Below, one piece after another: positions 1 through 9,188 of a DNA stretch of 64,000 bases. Each line of letters starts with the position of its first letter. The stretch's first letter is position 1. The stretch comes from Rhizobium sp. BT04 (GTDB lineage Bacteria; Pseudomonadota; Alphaproteobacteria; Rhizobiales; Rhizobiaceae), in NCBI RefSeq assembly GCF_030053135.1, contig NZ_CP125652.1, forward strand, positions 1,860,001 through 1,924,000, in the 5' to 3' direction. Made by a program: the position numbers and the translations under genes. Below the pieces are notes generated by a model. That model was not told the DNA's origin. It did not search any database and saw only the letters and a list, made by a program, of their open reading frames with translations.

Positions 1-192
1 GTGCTCAACCCCGGACGCTATAATTTCACGCTGTCGCTGGATGCGACCTCGGGACCACAGAAAAGAACGAGAAATTATTTCTCCGGCAGAATATGGCTAC
101 CATCGCCGGACCCCAGCAGCCGACAACCGGAATCAGTATCGACGCCCACCGATGCCGGGACGCCAGCAGAAAGCCCGCAACATCGGTATTAA
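1..192 (+). CDS. Possible 3' end of an unidentified coding sequence
   Basis: An open frame runs in from the left edge and ends at a TAA at 190-192. Its first third has the G/C-rich third codon positions of the neighbourhood, but the later codons are mixed, and I recognise no domain in the roughly 63 residues. The TAA is formed by the terminal TAAAGC of the intergenic repeat that starts here, so the frame may simply run into the repeat. It could be the tail of a polysaccharide gene, since an EPS cluster follows, but nothing in the sequence proves that. The true start, if any, lies outside the window. Confidence 0.25.
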   Translation: MLNPGRYNFTLSLDATSGPQKRTRNYFSGRIWLPSPDPSSRQPESVSTPTDAGTPAESPQHRY

Positions 193-317
193 AGCATGTC
201 GCGCAAAAGTGTGCAGCGGTTTTGCCAGGCAAAGCGTGAAACGCTTTTGCCGAGACATGCGTAAAAACAAAGAGCTAAAGCGCAAGGAGCGAATCTGAAA
301 TATCGCGACGCGCTTTA
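190..317. repeat. RIME-like palindromic intergenic repeat, copy 1 (long form)
   Basis: This 128-bp element begins TAAAGC and ends GCTTTA, so its tips are inverted repeats. It matches the element at 32835-32940 over most of its length, including the blocks GCATGTCGC, TGTGCAGCGGTTTTGC, ACATGCGTAAAAACAAAGAGC and GGAGCGAATCTGAA. This copy carries about 22 extra bases near 223-250 that form a second small palindrome (CAAAGCG/CGCTTTTG). Size, mosaic palindromes and intergenic position fit the Rhizobium-specific intergenic mosaic elements (RIME); the name is from family knowledge, while the repeat itself is directly visible. Confidence 0.8.
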
Positions 318-348
318 GGTTTCCGGCCGCGCACCACGCGCCGACTGG

Positions 349-723
349 TCACACCATGTAACTTGCATCCTCGTGACGTCTGGCCAAAATCTTGTAAAGC
401 TCTTTCAGACTGTCCGCACTCGGCCGTTCGGTGCTGTCCCCGCCCGCCAGGCGCCAGACACGCTCGACATTGAGATCCTGCGTGACTTGCGCAAGGTCGT
501 CGTTCAGCGAGCGAATGACGATCTCCGATCGCTGCAACCGCCACGACATTCTGACGAGCGCAGCGACCAGGAGGACAATGATGCCGAGGAGGCCGAGGAC
601 AAGAGCTGCGAACTGCCAATCATCGAGAAAAGATCGATCGTTTCGAACAGTCGCCATAAAAAAAACGGCATTTTGCAATGCCATATGAAAACAGCTCATC
701 AGATAGCTAAACCACTCTTCCAT
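349..723 (-). CDS. Small single-pass membrane protein, function unknown
   Basis: This encodes about 124 residues. One hydrophobic segment (around residues 38-60, AALVLGLLGIIVLLVAALV) is followed by a charged, probably coiled-coil stretch and a hydrophilic C-terminus. An upstream GGAGG lies 9 nt before the ATG at 723 and 6 nt before an in-frame GTG at 726, so either start is possible. I recognise no family. It is transcribed away from the EPS operon and probably belongs to the inner membrane with a cytoplasmic tail. The good ribosome-binding site and the protein-like composition make it a likely real gene. Confidence 0.6.
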   Translation of the reverse strand: MEEWFSYLMSCFHMALQNAVFFMATVRNDRSFLDDWQFAALVLGLLGIIVLLVAALVRMSWRLQRSEIVIRSLNDDLAQVTQDLNVERVWRLAGGDSTERPSADSLKELYKILARRHEDASYMV

Positions 724-927
724 CACGAGCGCCCTCCGGAATGATTTATATCTTGGAGCAGGCCGGCAAGTCTAGCAGAGACTGACAATACCCCCTACGG
801 CGAAAGTATATTTGAGGTTGCATTACTCTACTGAATTGAACGCGAATCCCGCGATGGATCATTGCCGACACGCTCGGCCCTTCAATTTCCAGCGCGGACA
901 TGAAAAAAGCCAACAGTGAGAGATAGA

Positions 928-2001
928 ATGAAGAGAAGACGTTTCCTCGCCTCGGTTCCGCTCGCTTTGTTGTATGTCCGCGCGGGCCGGGCTCTTGCAC
1001 AGGTGCCTCCGGCCAAAGGGCTGCGCGCCCTTGCCGACAGCAAGGCGTTCCGATTCGGATCGGCAATCGACCTGCAGAACATCAACGATCCGATCGCTTC
1101 CGAGATCTACATCGACAACGTCAATTCGATAACGCCGCGAAACGAGCTGAAGTGGAATGCGACGGAAAAGCGGCCGGGCGTTTTCAGCTTCGGAAGCGCC
1201 GACCGGATGGTTGCGTTTGCGCGAAAAAACAACATGAGGGTTTATGGCCATACGCTGATCTGGTATCGCGTTCCGGAGTGGGTGTCTGATATCACCGACG
1301 CGAAGACCCTTCAGGTGGCGATGAACCGTCATATAAAACAGGTTGTCACTCGCTATAAGAACTCGATCGACGCTTGGGATGTGGTGAACGAGCCATTGGA
1401 ATATGATGCGCCGGATCTGCGGGATTGTGTTTTCCGCCGCCTTCTTGGCGTCGATTATATCCGTATGAGTTTCGACATGGCACATCAGGCCAATCCCGGT
1501 GCGACGCTGGTGCTCAATGAAACGCATCTGGAGAAAAAATCCGACGTGTTCGAACAGAAGCGGGTGCGCATCTTGAAAATCGTCGAGGATCTCGTCGCCC
1601 GGAAAACGCCGATCAACGCGGTGGGGCTGCAGGCGCATTTCCGTCCCGGCTTCGACCGGATCGACCCGGAAGGAATGGGGCGTTTCTGCGCGGCGCTGAA
1701 GGACATGGGTGTCGGCGTTTTCATCACCGAACTCGATGCGTCCTGCCACTTCCTGAACCGCGACAAAGGCTTTTCGCCAGCGTCATACGCCGATATTTTC
1801 GGCGACGTGATCACCGTGGCCGCCGAGCGTGGCGACTTGAAAGGCGTGACAGTATGGGGCATGTCGGAAAAATACGGCGAGCCCGATGAGAAGGGCACCG
1901 GTCCGGATGCGGCGTGCACGAAGCGCGTTAATCTTTACGACGAAAGCAATGCGCCGAGAAGTGCGGTTGATGGCATCCGACGGGCAATAGAGGCGATGTG
2001 A
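928..2001 (+). CDS. GH10 endo-beta-glycanase (xylanase-like), exported
   Basis: Glycoside hydrolase family 10 protein of 357 residues, predicted to cleave internal beta-1,4 bonds by a retaining mechanism. The acid/base Glu is in WDVVNEP (E155) and the nucleophile Glu in FITELD (E268); both signatures are intact. The N-terminus KRRRFLASVPLALL followed by ALA looks like a twin-arginine signal peptide, so the enzyme should act in the periplasm or outside. I chose ATG 928 over the upstream GTG at 916 because it follows GAGAG and starts the signal directly. It opens the EPS gene run, and its position fits the gene called pssW in R. leguminosarum. By inference it trims or turns over EPS or an intermediate rather than plant xylan. 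Confidence 0.85.
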   Translation: MKRRRFLASVPLALLYVRAGRALAQVPPAKGLRALADSKAFRFGSAIDLQNINDPIASEIYIDNVNSITPRNELKWNATEKRPGVFSFGSADRMVAFARKNNMRVYGHTLIWYRVPEWVSDITDAKTLQVAMNRHIKQVVTRYKNSIDAWDVVNEPLEYDAPDLRDCVFRRLLGVDYIRMSFDMAHQANPGATLVLNETHLEKKSDVFEQKRVRILKIVEDLVARKTPINAVGLQAHFRPGFDRIDPEGMGRFCAALKDMGVGVFITELDASCHFLNRDKGFSPASYADIFGDVITVAAERGDLKGVTVWGMSEKYGEPDEKGTGPDAACTKRVNLYDESNAPRSAVDGIRRAIEAM

Positions 2002-2032
2002 TGCGCAAGACAACGGAGACATCGACAGATTC

Positions 2033-3184
2033 ATGAGAAAAGCCGTTATTTACGTGGAAAAATTTTTGCCTGCCAGCCAGGCGTTTGTTCTCAACCAGGC
2101 GGTGGCATTTCGTTCGTTCGAAGCTGAAATTCTTGCCGGCTCGCGAATTTCTTCCGCCCATACCAAAAAATCCACCGTTCCGGTTCATGACATCCGTCGG
2201 TCCCCCATCGCACGCGCCGGAGAACTGCTTCTCAAAATCCCGCAGATCGGCCTTCCCTTCCTCTTTCCGGTGATCGGCAAAGCCGATCTCGTTCACGCCC
2301 ATTTCGGCAAGAACGGTTATGTCATCGGGCCCTTGGCACGCGCCGCGGGCAAACCGCTCGTCACCACCTTCCACGGTTTCGACGCGACCTATGGCGGCGA
2401 CCCGAAAAAGCCGGGCGGCTTCAATCAGGTGCGCTTCTTCGCCAAAGGCCGGAGCGAGATGGCCGGCTGGAACAGCTGGAATATCGCCGTTTCCGATTTC
2501 ATCCGCGACCGGCTGCTGGCGCTCGGCTTTCGCGCCGACCGGGTCTTTCGCCATCATATCGGCATCGATCTCGATCTCTTCAAAATGGAACCCCGTCCCC
2601 GAAAAAAAGGATTGGTGGTTTCAATTGCCCGCTTCGTCGACTACAAGGGCCATCGTTTCATGATCGATGCGCTGTCCCGCGTGGCGGCTGCCGGCACTCC
2701 GGTCGAATTCGTGATGGTCGGACAGGGTCCGTTGAAGGAGGAAATCGAAGCACTGGCACGTCGTTCCTTGCCAAGCGTCACGATCCATGAAAATCTGTCG
2801 CAGACGGAGATAAGGGATCTGCTCGCCAGTGCTGAGCTTTATCTCCACGGAAGCGTGACGCTCGATAATGGTCACGCTGAAGCTTTCGGCCTCGCCAATC
2901 TCGAGGCGGAAGCCGTCGGAACTCCGGTCGTCGCATTTCGCTCGGGAGGCGTGGGCGAAGCGATCGAAGAGGGGAAAACTGGTTATCTCGTGGAGGAGCG
3001 GGATGTCGCAGGAATGGCGGAAGCGGTCGGAAGACTGCTCAACGACCAGGCCCTGTGGACAGCCTTCAGCGCGCGGGCACCGCTTCTGGTGGCCGAGCAC
3101 TTCGACTTACGTCGTCAGACGGGGATGCTCGAGGACTATTACAGTTCCGTGCTAGACGAATTTTCCAGCCGGGGTCGGACTTGA
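2033..3184 (+). CDS. Glycosyltransferase family 4, EPS assembly (PssS-like)
   Basis: A 383-residue GT-B fold enzyme. The C-terminal half has the retaining GT4 EX7E motif (E283...E291, in EAFGLANLEAE) and the usual G-rich loop (FVMVGQGPL). It should add one hexose, probably glucose, to the lipid-linked EPS repeat on the cytoplasmic face of the inner membrane. It starts 31 bp after the GH10 gene, and its TGA overlaps the ATG of the next gene (TGATG at 3182), so translation is likely coupled. Position and family fit the gene named pssS in R. leguminosarum, but donor and linkage cannot be read from sequence. Confidence 0.85.
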   Translation: MRKAVIYVEKFLPASQAFVLNQAVAFRSFEAEILAGSRISSAHTKKSTVPVHDIRRSPIARAGELLLKIPQIGLPFLFPVIGKADLVHAHFGKNGYVIGPLARAAGKPLVTTFHGFDATYGGDPKKPGGFNQVRFFAKGRSEMAGWNSWNIAVSDFIRDRLLALGFRADRVFRHHIGIDLDLFKMEPRPRKKGLVVSIARFVDYKGHRFMIDALSRVAAAGTPVEFVMVGQGPLKEEIEALARRSLPSVTIHENLSQTEIRDLLASAELYLHGSVTLDNGHAEAFGLANLEAEAVGTPVVAFRSGGVGEAIEEGKTGYLVEERDVAGMAEAVGRLLNDQALWTAFSARAPLLVAEHFDLRRQTGMLEDYYSSVLDEFSSRGRT

Positions 3185-3690
3185 TGGTGCAGACAGGAAA
3201 AAAGCCGAAGTGGGGACTGAACGTATTTCGGCCGCTGCGCAATGGAATTGTGACGGCCAAATGGCTCTACTATACGAAGTTCTGGGGAATGGACATCGAT
3301 CCGACGGCCAGCTTTTCGCTGAGCGTGCGGTTCGACAAGACCAATCCGAAGGGATTGCATATCGGCGCGGAAACCTATGTCGCCTTTGAAGCCGCGATCC
3401 TGACCCACGACCTGACGCGCGGGCTCTATCTTCACACGAGAATCGGCAAACGCTGCTTCATCGGCGCCCGCAGCATCATTCTGCCGGGTGTCGAAATCGG
3501 CGACGAATGCGTCATCGGCTCCGGCTCGGTGGTGACCAAGAGCGTTCCGCCACGCTCCCTCGTAGCGGGCAATCCGGCAAAGGTAATCCGCAGCGACATC
3601 AAGATCATTTCACGTTACGGACGCATGGCACGCGAGGACGAGACGATCTCGCAGAACGTGACGCACTTGCCGACTGGAGAAGCACGATGA
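3184..3690 (+). CDS. pssR: Hexapeptide-repeat acyltransferase, EPS acetylation
   Basis: A 168-residue protein with a left-handed beta-helix (LbH) acyltransferase domain covering roughly residues 58-135. Imperfect hexapeptides ([30 protein letters not shown]) and the closing AGNPAKVI are typical of the WcaF/NodL/CysE-type superfamily, and THD at 74-76 probably carries the catalytic His. The start at ATG 3184 overlaps the upstream TGA. The predicted role is O-acetylation of the EPS repeat unit with acetyl-CoA. Its place between a GT4 and a pyruvyl transferase fits pssR of the R. leguminosarum pss region; the symbol rests on that synteny. Confidence 0.8.
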   Translation: MVQTGKKPKWGLNVFRPLRNGIVTAKWLYYTKFWGMDIDPTASFSLSVRFDKTNPKGLHIGAETYVAFEAAILTHDLTRGLYLHTRIGKRCFIGARSIILPGVEIGDECVIGSGSVVTKSVPPRSLVAGNPAKVIRSDIKIISRYGRMAREDETISQNVTHLPTGEAR

Positions 3691-4589
3691 AGATGTTTGC
3701 CTACCGAGGGAAACACGAAAATTTTGGCGACGAGCTGAACCATTGGCTTTGGGAGCGCTTGCTGCCCGGCTTCTTCGACGATGACGAAGGTCAGCTCTTT
3801 CTCGGCATCGGTTCGATCCTCTACGACAATTTCGACCCGAACATGCAGAAGATCGTCTTCGGTTCCGGTTATGGCGGATACACCAACCCGCCGAAGGTCG
3901 ACAGCAACTGGACATTCTATTTCGTGCGCGGAAAGAAGACCGCCGAAGTCCTCGGCATAGATCCGAGCTACGCCATCGGCGATTCCGGCATCCTGACGCG
4001 CAGCTGCTGGGATGCCAAGAACATCGAGAAGCGTTATCCGGTCTCCTTCATGCCGCACTATGAAAGCGCCATGTACGGCAGCTGGGATAAGGTCTGCGAT
4101 CTCGCCGGCATCCACTATATCGATCCGCGCTGGTCGGTGGAAAAGGTTCTGACCGAAATCAGCGCATCACATAAAGTCGTCTCCGAGGCGATGCATGGCT
4201 GCATTATATCGGACGCGCTGCGCGTTCCATGGCGGGCGATCCGGCCGATCGCGCCAGGGAACAGAGCCAAGTGGTACGACTGGGCGAGTGCACTTGATCT
4301 GGAAATCGATTTTGATCCGATCGGCCCGTCGAACCTCGTTGAAGCAGGAGCGTCGCTGGTGCGGAAAAACACCTACCTGCTGAAAAACATAACCTTCCGT
4401 CACCGCCGTATCCGCCAACTGACCGGCAACTATGTCTTCGGATCGACGGTCAAGACATTGCAGCGGGTGGCAGAAAAGCCGGGCCAACTCAGCACGGATG
4501 TGTCTATCGCAAGAGCGCACGAGAAAATGCTGGCCGAGCTGAATCGGCTGAAGCAAGATTTTTCCAAGAAAACGGCAAGCGCCCTTTGA
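3687..4589 (+). CDS. pssM: EPS ketal pyruvyl transferase (ExoV/PssM-like)
   Basis: A 300-residue member of the polysaccharide pyruvyl transferase family, close to succinoglycan ExoV. The N-terminal [15 protein letters not shown] and the catalytic-region SEAMHG (166-171, with the conserved His) are visible. It should transfer pyruvate from phosphoenolpyruvate to a sugar of the lipid-linked repeat as a 4,6-ketal. ATG 3687 overlaps the previous stop (ATGA). It is one of two pyruvyl transferases flanking the flippase, matching the two pyruvylated sugars known in R. leguminosarum EPS. Which enzyme modifies which sugar is not evident; the symbol follows gene order. Confidence 0.82.
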   Translation: MKMFAYRGKHENFGDELNHWLWERLLPGFFDDDEGQLFLGIGSILYDNFDPNMQKIVFGSGYGGYTNPPKVDSNWTFYFVRGKKTAEVLGIDPSYAIGDSGILTRSCWDAKNIEKRYPVSFMPHYESAMYGSWDKVCDLAGIHYIDPRWSVEKVLTEISASHKVVSEAMHGCIISDALRVPWRAIRPIAPGNRAKWYDWASALDLEIDFDPIGPSNLVEAGASLVRKNTYLLKNITFRHRRIRQLTGNYVFGSTVKTLQRVAEKPGQLSTDVSIARAHEKMLAELNRLKQDFSKKTASAL

Positions 4590-4739
4590 GGTCGCAATCG
4601 GTTTCGTGACGAGGCAACAAGGCATGATGCTTTCTAACTCCATCAATATCCTCTGCGCCCGCGAGGAGCAGAAGCATTTTGGATCGGCATGCGGCCTGCT
4701 CAAATGGTCAAGGTCCTCGACATCAGGAGCGGTTCGCCC

Positions 4740-6242
4740 ATGAGCAGCGTGACCGACCGACTGATTCAGGGCAGCATGTGGCTGAGTCTGTCCCGCGCCA
4801 TCGTCAACGGGCTTTCGGCACTCAGCACCTTCGTCCTCGCCTGGTATCTCGTACCGGCGGATTTTGGTCTCGTCGCCATTGCAACGACGATCCAGGTTAT
4901 CTTGAGTTCGGTCACCGAACTTTCGCTCAATCAGGCGCTCATCCGCCACGAGTCTCCCAGCGAAAGCCATTTCAGCGCGGTTTGGACATTGAGCGTGACA
5001 AGAAGCGCCATCTTGGCGCTGCTGTTTGCCGCCGCGTCTTATCCGATCGCCGAATTTTATAACGAACCTCGGCTGACCAGCGTGATGCTTGCCCTGAGTT
5101 TCAGCCTGCTCCTGAGCGGTCTCGCCAATCCACGCCGCATCATGCTCCAGCGCGATCTGATCTTCTGGCAGGAGTTCGTGCTGAACGTCTCGCAAAAGCT
5201 GGTTGGTTTCATTGTGACAGTGGCAATTGCCGCGATCTATCAGAGTTATTGGGCGCTCGTTATCGGCACGCTTGCCTATCAGGTGACCAATATCATCGTG
5301 TCCTACACCGTCCTGCCGTTCTGGCCGCGCATAACCTTCCGCCATGCCCGGGAATTGTTTTCCTTCTCGGTGTGGCTGACGGCCGGACAGATCGTCAACA
5401 CGCTGAACTGGCGGATCGAATATCTGCTGATCGGCAAGATGCTGGGCGCCACGCAACTTGGTCACTATACTGTCGGCAACACCCTGTCGACGCTGCCGAC
5501 GCGCGAGGCGACGGCGCCGTTGAACCAGACGATTTACCCGGGCTTTTCCAAGGTCCGCAACGATCCGGTCCGGCTTGTCGCAGCCTATCAACGCGCGCAG
5601 GCGCTGCTGGCGGCGGTGGCGCTTCCGGCGGGAATCGGCATGGCTGTTGTCGCCGATCCGATGATGCGGCTTGCCCTGGGAGAGAAGTGGGTTCCGGCGA
5701 TCTTCATCGTCCAGGCGCTCGCATCGGTGTTTGCGTTGCAGACCCTCGGTTCGCTCGTCCAGCCGCTGGGCATGGCAAAGGGCCATACCAAGCTGCTGTT
5801 CATCCGCGACACGCAGATGCTGGTGGTCCGCGTTCCCATCATCATCGCCGGCCTGATGATGGCCGGACTGCCTGGTGTCGTCTATGCACGTGTGGTGACG
5901 GGCCTGATTTCCACCGCGGTCAACATGCTTCTCGTCAAGCGTTTGATCAATCTGCCATTCTTCCAACAGCTCGCGGCCAACTTCCGCGCGCTTGCCAGCG
6001 TCGCCTTGATGGCCGCCGGCGTCTGGGGATTGTCGCATATCCTGAACACTCCGACCGACAAGACGGCGCTGGCCCTTCACCTGGCCATCCTCGTCGTCAC
6101 CGGCGGCATTCTCTATGTCGGTTCCAGTTTTGTCCTTTGGCTTGCGATGAAGAAGCCAGATGGCCCGGAAACCGAAGTTCAGCGTATCTTTGTCAAGTTT
6201 CTGTCAAAAGCCAAACGTATTGCCGTACCCAAGTCGGCCTGA
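4740..6242 (+). CDS. pssL: Wzx-type lipid-linked oligosaccharide flippase
   Basis: About 500 residues, almost entirely alternating hydrophobic segments (a dozen or more predicted membrane spans), matching the MATE/MVF-like polysaccharide exporter superfamily (Wzx, ExoT). It flips the completed undecaprenyl-diphosphate repeat from cytoplasm to periplasm for Wzy polymerisation. I chose ATG 4740 because AGGAG lies 10 nt upstream; an in-frame ATG at 4689 would add 17 residues without a good site. The gene sits between two pyruvyl transferases inside the glycosyltransferase run, as pssL does in R. leguminosarum. A 150-bp gap before it is the largest in the first half of the operon and could hold a secondary promoter. 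Confidence 0.88.
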   Translation: MSSVTDRLIQGSMWLSLSRAIVNGLSALSTFVLAWYLVPADFGLVAIATTIQVILSSVTELSLNQALIRHESPSESHFSAVWTLSVTRSAILALLFAAASYPIAEFYNEPRLTSVMLALSFSLLLSGLANPRRIMLQRDLIFWQEFVLNVSQKLVGFIVTVAIAAIYQSYWALVIGTLAYQVTNIIVSYTVLPFWPRITFRHARELFSFSVWLTAGQIVNTLNWRIEYLLIGKMLGATQLGHYTVGNTLSTLPTREATAPLNQTIYPGFSKVRNDPVRLVAAYQRAQALLAAVALPAGIGMAVVADPMMRLALGEKWVPAIFIVQALASVFALQTLGSLVQPLGMAKGHTKLLFIRDTQMLVVRVPIIIAGLMMAGLPGVVYARVVTGLISTAVNMLLVKRLINLPFFQQLAANFRALASVALMAAGVWGLSHILNTPTDKTALALHLAILVVTGGILYVGSSFVLWLAMKKPDGPETEVQRIFVKFLSKAKRIAVPKSA

Positions 6243-6272
6243 ATTTAAACGAACATCAACAAGAGAGGCAGA

Positions 6273-7304
6273 ATGACCAGCCAATCCAGATCTGAGCTGA
6301 TCGCGAAACTCAATGGCATGATCCATGATTGCCTGAAGGACTATGTCTCGCGCGAGGAACCGCTCGCCATTCTCGACTTTCCGGACATCCGCAATTGCGG
6401 CGACTCGGCGATCTGGCTGGGTGAGATGGCCTATCTCAAGGATCGCTTCGGCAAGCGTCCGGACTATGTTTCAAGGCTCTACGACTTCTCCGCCGACGAG
6501 CTGAAACGGCGGGTTCCCACGGGCCCGATCTTCATTCACGGCGGCGGCAATTTCGGCGATATCTGGGTTGCTCACCAGGATTTCCGCGAAATGATCATGG
6601 AGCGTTTCCCGGATCGCCAGATCATCCAGTTCCCGCAGTCGATACATTATAGTTCGCCTGAGCGCATCGAGCAGTCCAAACGGGCAATCGGGCGTCACAA
6701 GAATTTCGTTCTGCTCGTGCGTGACGAAGAATCGAAGGAATTTTCCGAGAAACATTTCGACTGCACCGTGCGACTATGCCCCGATATGGCTTTCGCCATC
6801 GGCCCGCTTGCGGAAAGGGCGACGCAAATTCCCGTCCTCGCCATGTTGCGGGAGGACGCGGAACGGGTTGGCGGCACCGATCGCAAGATCCCTTCCGACA
6901 TTCCGGTGGAGGACTGGATCACGGAGTCGAAAAGGAAGGTGAATATCGCCAAGAAGCTGGGGGTAGCTTCGGCCTATCTTGCATTGAAGCCGAGCGAAGT
7001 TGCCTTGCGCAGGCTCGACGCCGCAGCGCACAACCGCTTCGAACGCGGCATCAGCCAGATTTCGCGGGCTCGCGCCATCGTCACCGATCGCCTGCACGTC
7101 CATATCTGCTCGCTGCTGCTCGGCCGTCCGCATGCCGTACTGGATAATAGCTATGGAAAGATCCGCCGTTTCATGAATGCTTTCTCCGGCGGAACGGATC
7201 TTTCATACAAGGCAACCTCGCTCGAAGACGGGATCGAGTGGGCGCGTCACCAGGCGATCAAGGGGCGTATCGATAACAAAGAAGCTGTGGGCTTGCGGGC
7301 TTAA
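6273..7304 (+). CDS. pssK: Second polysaccharide pyruvyl transferase (PssK-like)
   Basis: A 343-residue pyruvyl transferase family protein, clearly different from the ExoV-like one upstream. Visible landmarks are DFPDIRNCGDSAIWLGE near the N-terminus, FIHGGGNFGDIW, and TDRLHVH (271-277) carrying the family His. It resembles the EpsO/YvfF branch. It should ketal-pyruvylate a different residue of the EPS repeat from the first enzyme. It begins 30 bp after the flippase gene with AGAGAGGCAGA upstream of ATG. Family assignment is strong; the acceptor sugar is unknown from sequence. Confidence 0.82.
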   Translation: MTSQSRSELIAKLNGMIHDCLKDYVSREEPLAILDFPDIRNCGDSAIWLGEMAYLKDRFGKRPDYVSRLYDFSADELKRRVPTGPIFIHGGGNFGDIWVAHQDFREMIMERFPDRQIIQFPQSIHYSSPERIEQSKRAIGRHKNFVLLVRDEESKEFSEKHFDCTVRLCPDMAFAIGPLAERATQIPVLAMLREDAERVGGTDRKIPSDIPVEDWITESKRKVNIAKKLGVASAYLALKPSEVALRRLDAAAHNRFERGISQISRARAIVTDRLHVHICSLLLGRPHAVLDNSYGKIRRFMNAFSGGTDLSYKATSLEDGIEWARHQAIKGRIDNKEAVGLRA

Positions 7305-7316
7305 GGGGGTTATTGG

Positions 7317-8138
7317 ATGCCACTCGTTACCTTCATCATCCCGGTCCGACATCAGGACAATGCCCGCGATTGGAGCAGGCTGAAGGCAAATCTCACCCAG
7401 ACCGTGGCCTCCATTTCCAACCAGACTAATGGAGACTGGCGGGGAATCATCGTTGCGAATGAAGGGGCCGATCTGCCTGAACTACCGGAAAAGTTTTCTG
7501 CCGTCCGCGTGACTTTTCCGCCGAACGACCTGCATGAACTCGGAAAGGGCAGCAAGGAAGACTTCCTTGACGCCTTCCGCGCGGACAAGGGCCGGCGGGT
7601 TCTGAGCGGCATGCTGAACGCCGCCGACAGCCGCTTTTTCATGATTGTCGACGACGATGACTTCGTCAGCTCTCGGATCGTGCAGCACGCGTCCGAGAAT
7701 CGGGACGCCAACGGCTGGACGATCGACCACGGTTACATCTGGGACGATGGCGGCAATTTCCTCCTCGGCCATGATGACTTCAGCCATCTCTGCGGCACAT
7801 CCTTGATCATCCGTGCCGATCTCTACGATGTGCCGAACCGATTTGAGGATGCTTCGCTCGACTGGATCAAGTCGATGCTGGGCAGCCATGTCCGTATCGC
7901 CAAGATTCTGGCGCAACGCGGGGCGCCGCTTGCGAAACTCCCCTTTCGCGGAGCAGTATACCGGGTTGCGCATGGCGGATCGCATAGTCAGGCACCGAGC
8001 CTGCTGCGACAGTATTTCCTGAACCGCGGCGTGCTCACCAAACCGCGGCGCTGGCTACGCAATCTTCGTAAGCTGAGGGTACTCGGCGAAACGCATAGGC
8101 GCGAATTCTTCGGCAAGACGCGGTCGAACCCGGCGTAA
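7317..8138 (+). CDS. pssJ: GT-A fold glycosyltransferase (PssJ-like)
   Basis: A 273-residue protein beginning LVTFIIPVRHQDN, with a nucleotide-sugar/metal motif MIVDDDDF (Asp 112-115), as in GT-A enzymes. It is more divergent than the GT2 genes that follow. In R. leguminosarum the gene beside pssK is pssJ, reported as the galactosyltransferase that adds the terminal galactose; that assignment here is by position and family only. It begins 12 bp after the pyruvyl transferase gene with a GGGGG run near the start. About 80 bp separate it from the next gene. Confidence 0.72.
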   Translation: MPLVTFIIPVRHQDNARDWSRLKANLTQTVASISNQTNGDWRGIIVANEGADLPELPEKFSAVRVTFPPNDLHELGKGSKEDFLDAFRADKGRRVLSGMLNAADSRFFMIVDDDDFVSSRIVQHASENRDANGWTIDHGYIWDDGGNFLLGHDDFSHLCGTSLIIRADLYDVPNRFEDASLDWIKSMLGSHVRIAKILAQRGAPLAKLPFRGAVYRVAHGGSHSQAPSLLRQYFLNRGVLTKPRRWLRNLRKLRVLGETHRREFFGKTRSNPA

Positions 8139-8219
8139 AACCCATTCGCTCGAACATCGCACAGGCAGTCAAAATATGACGCTTTTCTCTTTCGACTTCA
8201 CCAAGAGGGTTGTTCACTG

Positions 8220-9164
8220 ATGTCGGATCTATTCGTCAGCGTGCTCTTTGCATCCTACAATGGCGCCAGCCGCCGGCTGCGCCAGATGTTGGATTCCTTG
8301 GTGCGCCAGGAGCTTCCCCATGATCGGTGGGAATTGGTTGCTATCGACAACAACAGCAATGACGGCACGTTCGACCTTTTGAATTCATATAGCGAGACGC
8401 TTCCGATCACCATCCTGCAGCAGCACAAACCGGGAAAATCCGGCGCGCTGAATTTGGGCTTGGATCGGGTAAAGGGAGATCTCGTCGTCCTCACCGACGA
8501 CGATATTCGCGCCGAACCGAACTGGCTGAAAGCCATCGTCGACTGCGCCACCGCCCATCCGGGCTATGGCGTCTTCGGCGGCAGAATCGTCCCCGATTGG
8601 GAAAAGGAACCGAAGGACCGCTTTATCGAGTGGATTCCGATGGGATCGACATTTGCGATCGTCGATGAAACGCAAAGCGGACCGTGTGACCCGACAAAAG
8701 TCTGGGGCCCGAACACGATCATTCGGCGGGAGCTGCTGGGAACGAGCGTGCGCTACCGGGAAGATATCGGTCCTCTTCCGGGACCGATATTTGCCATGGG
8801 CGAAGATGCCGAGATCATCATTCGCCTGGCGGCAAATGGCGCCAAATCCTATCGATGCGCCGAGGCCGTGGTTCATCACTGGATTCCGGCATCGAGTGTC
8901 ACCGAGCATTGGGTACAGAAGCGCGGCGAACGGCTTGGTTATGGCATGCCGGCACTCTTTCCCGACGAAGTGCCGGGAGGGGTAAGGTTAAGCGGAGTTC
9001 CGCTTCCGACCTGGATCGAAAGCGCGCAATGGGGATTGCGGGCAGCCATGCTCTATCTCTTGCCGCAATCGAAGAAGCGTTTTTGGGCGATCTGGAAATA
9101 TTACTACATGCGTGGGTATCGCGCCGGAATTCGCCGATACGCGCCCCAGACGCTGGCGCGGTGA
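8220..9164 (+). CDS. Glycosyltransferase family 2, EPS assembly
   Basis: A 314-residue GT2 enzyme. Landmarks are the N-terminal SVLFASYNGASRRL, the donor-site IDNNSNDGT (42-50), the metal-binding DDD (93-95) and a later GEDAEI with a conserved acidic pair, as expected for an inverting GT-A transferase. It should add a beta-linked hexose to the lipid-linked repeat at the cytoplasmic membrane. Gene order suggests pssI of R. leguminosarum, but I do not assign the symbol. ATG 8220 directly follows a stop triplet. Confidence 0.82.
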   Translation: MSDLFVSVLFASYNGASRRLRQMLDSLVRQELPHDRWELVAIDNNSNDGTFDLLNSYSETLPITILQQHKPGKSGALNLGLDRVKGDLVVLTDDDIRAEPNWLKAIVDCATAHPGYGVFGGRIVPDWEKEPKDRFIEWIPMGSTFAIVDETQSGPCDPTKVWGPNTIIRRELLGTSVRYREDIGPLPGPIFAMGEDAEIIIRLAANGAKSYRCAEAVVHHWIPASSVTEHWVQKRGERLGYGMPALFPDEVPGGVRLSGVPLPTWIESAQWGLRAAMLYLLPQSKKRFWAIWKYYYMRGYRAGIRRYAPQTLAR

Positions 9165-9188
9165 TCGATTGGCCCAGGAGGCGGTAAT

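Noticed and set aside
4167..6080. 637-residue minus-strand open frame opposite pssM and pssL
   Set aside because: It is the antisense shadow of two well-supported genes; its composition is His/Arg/Gln-rich with no domain.
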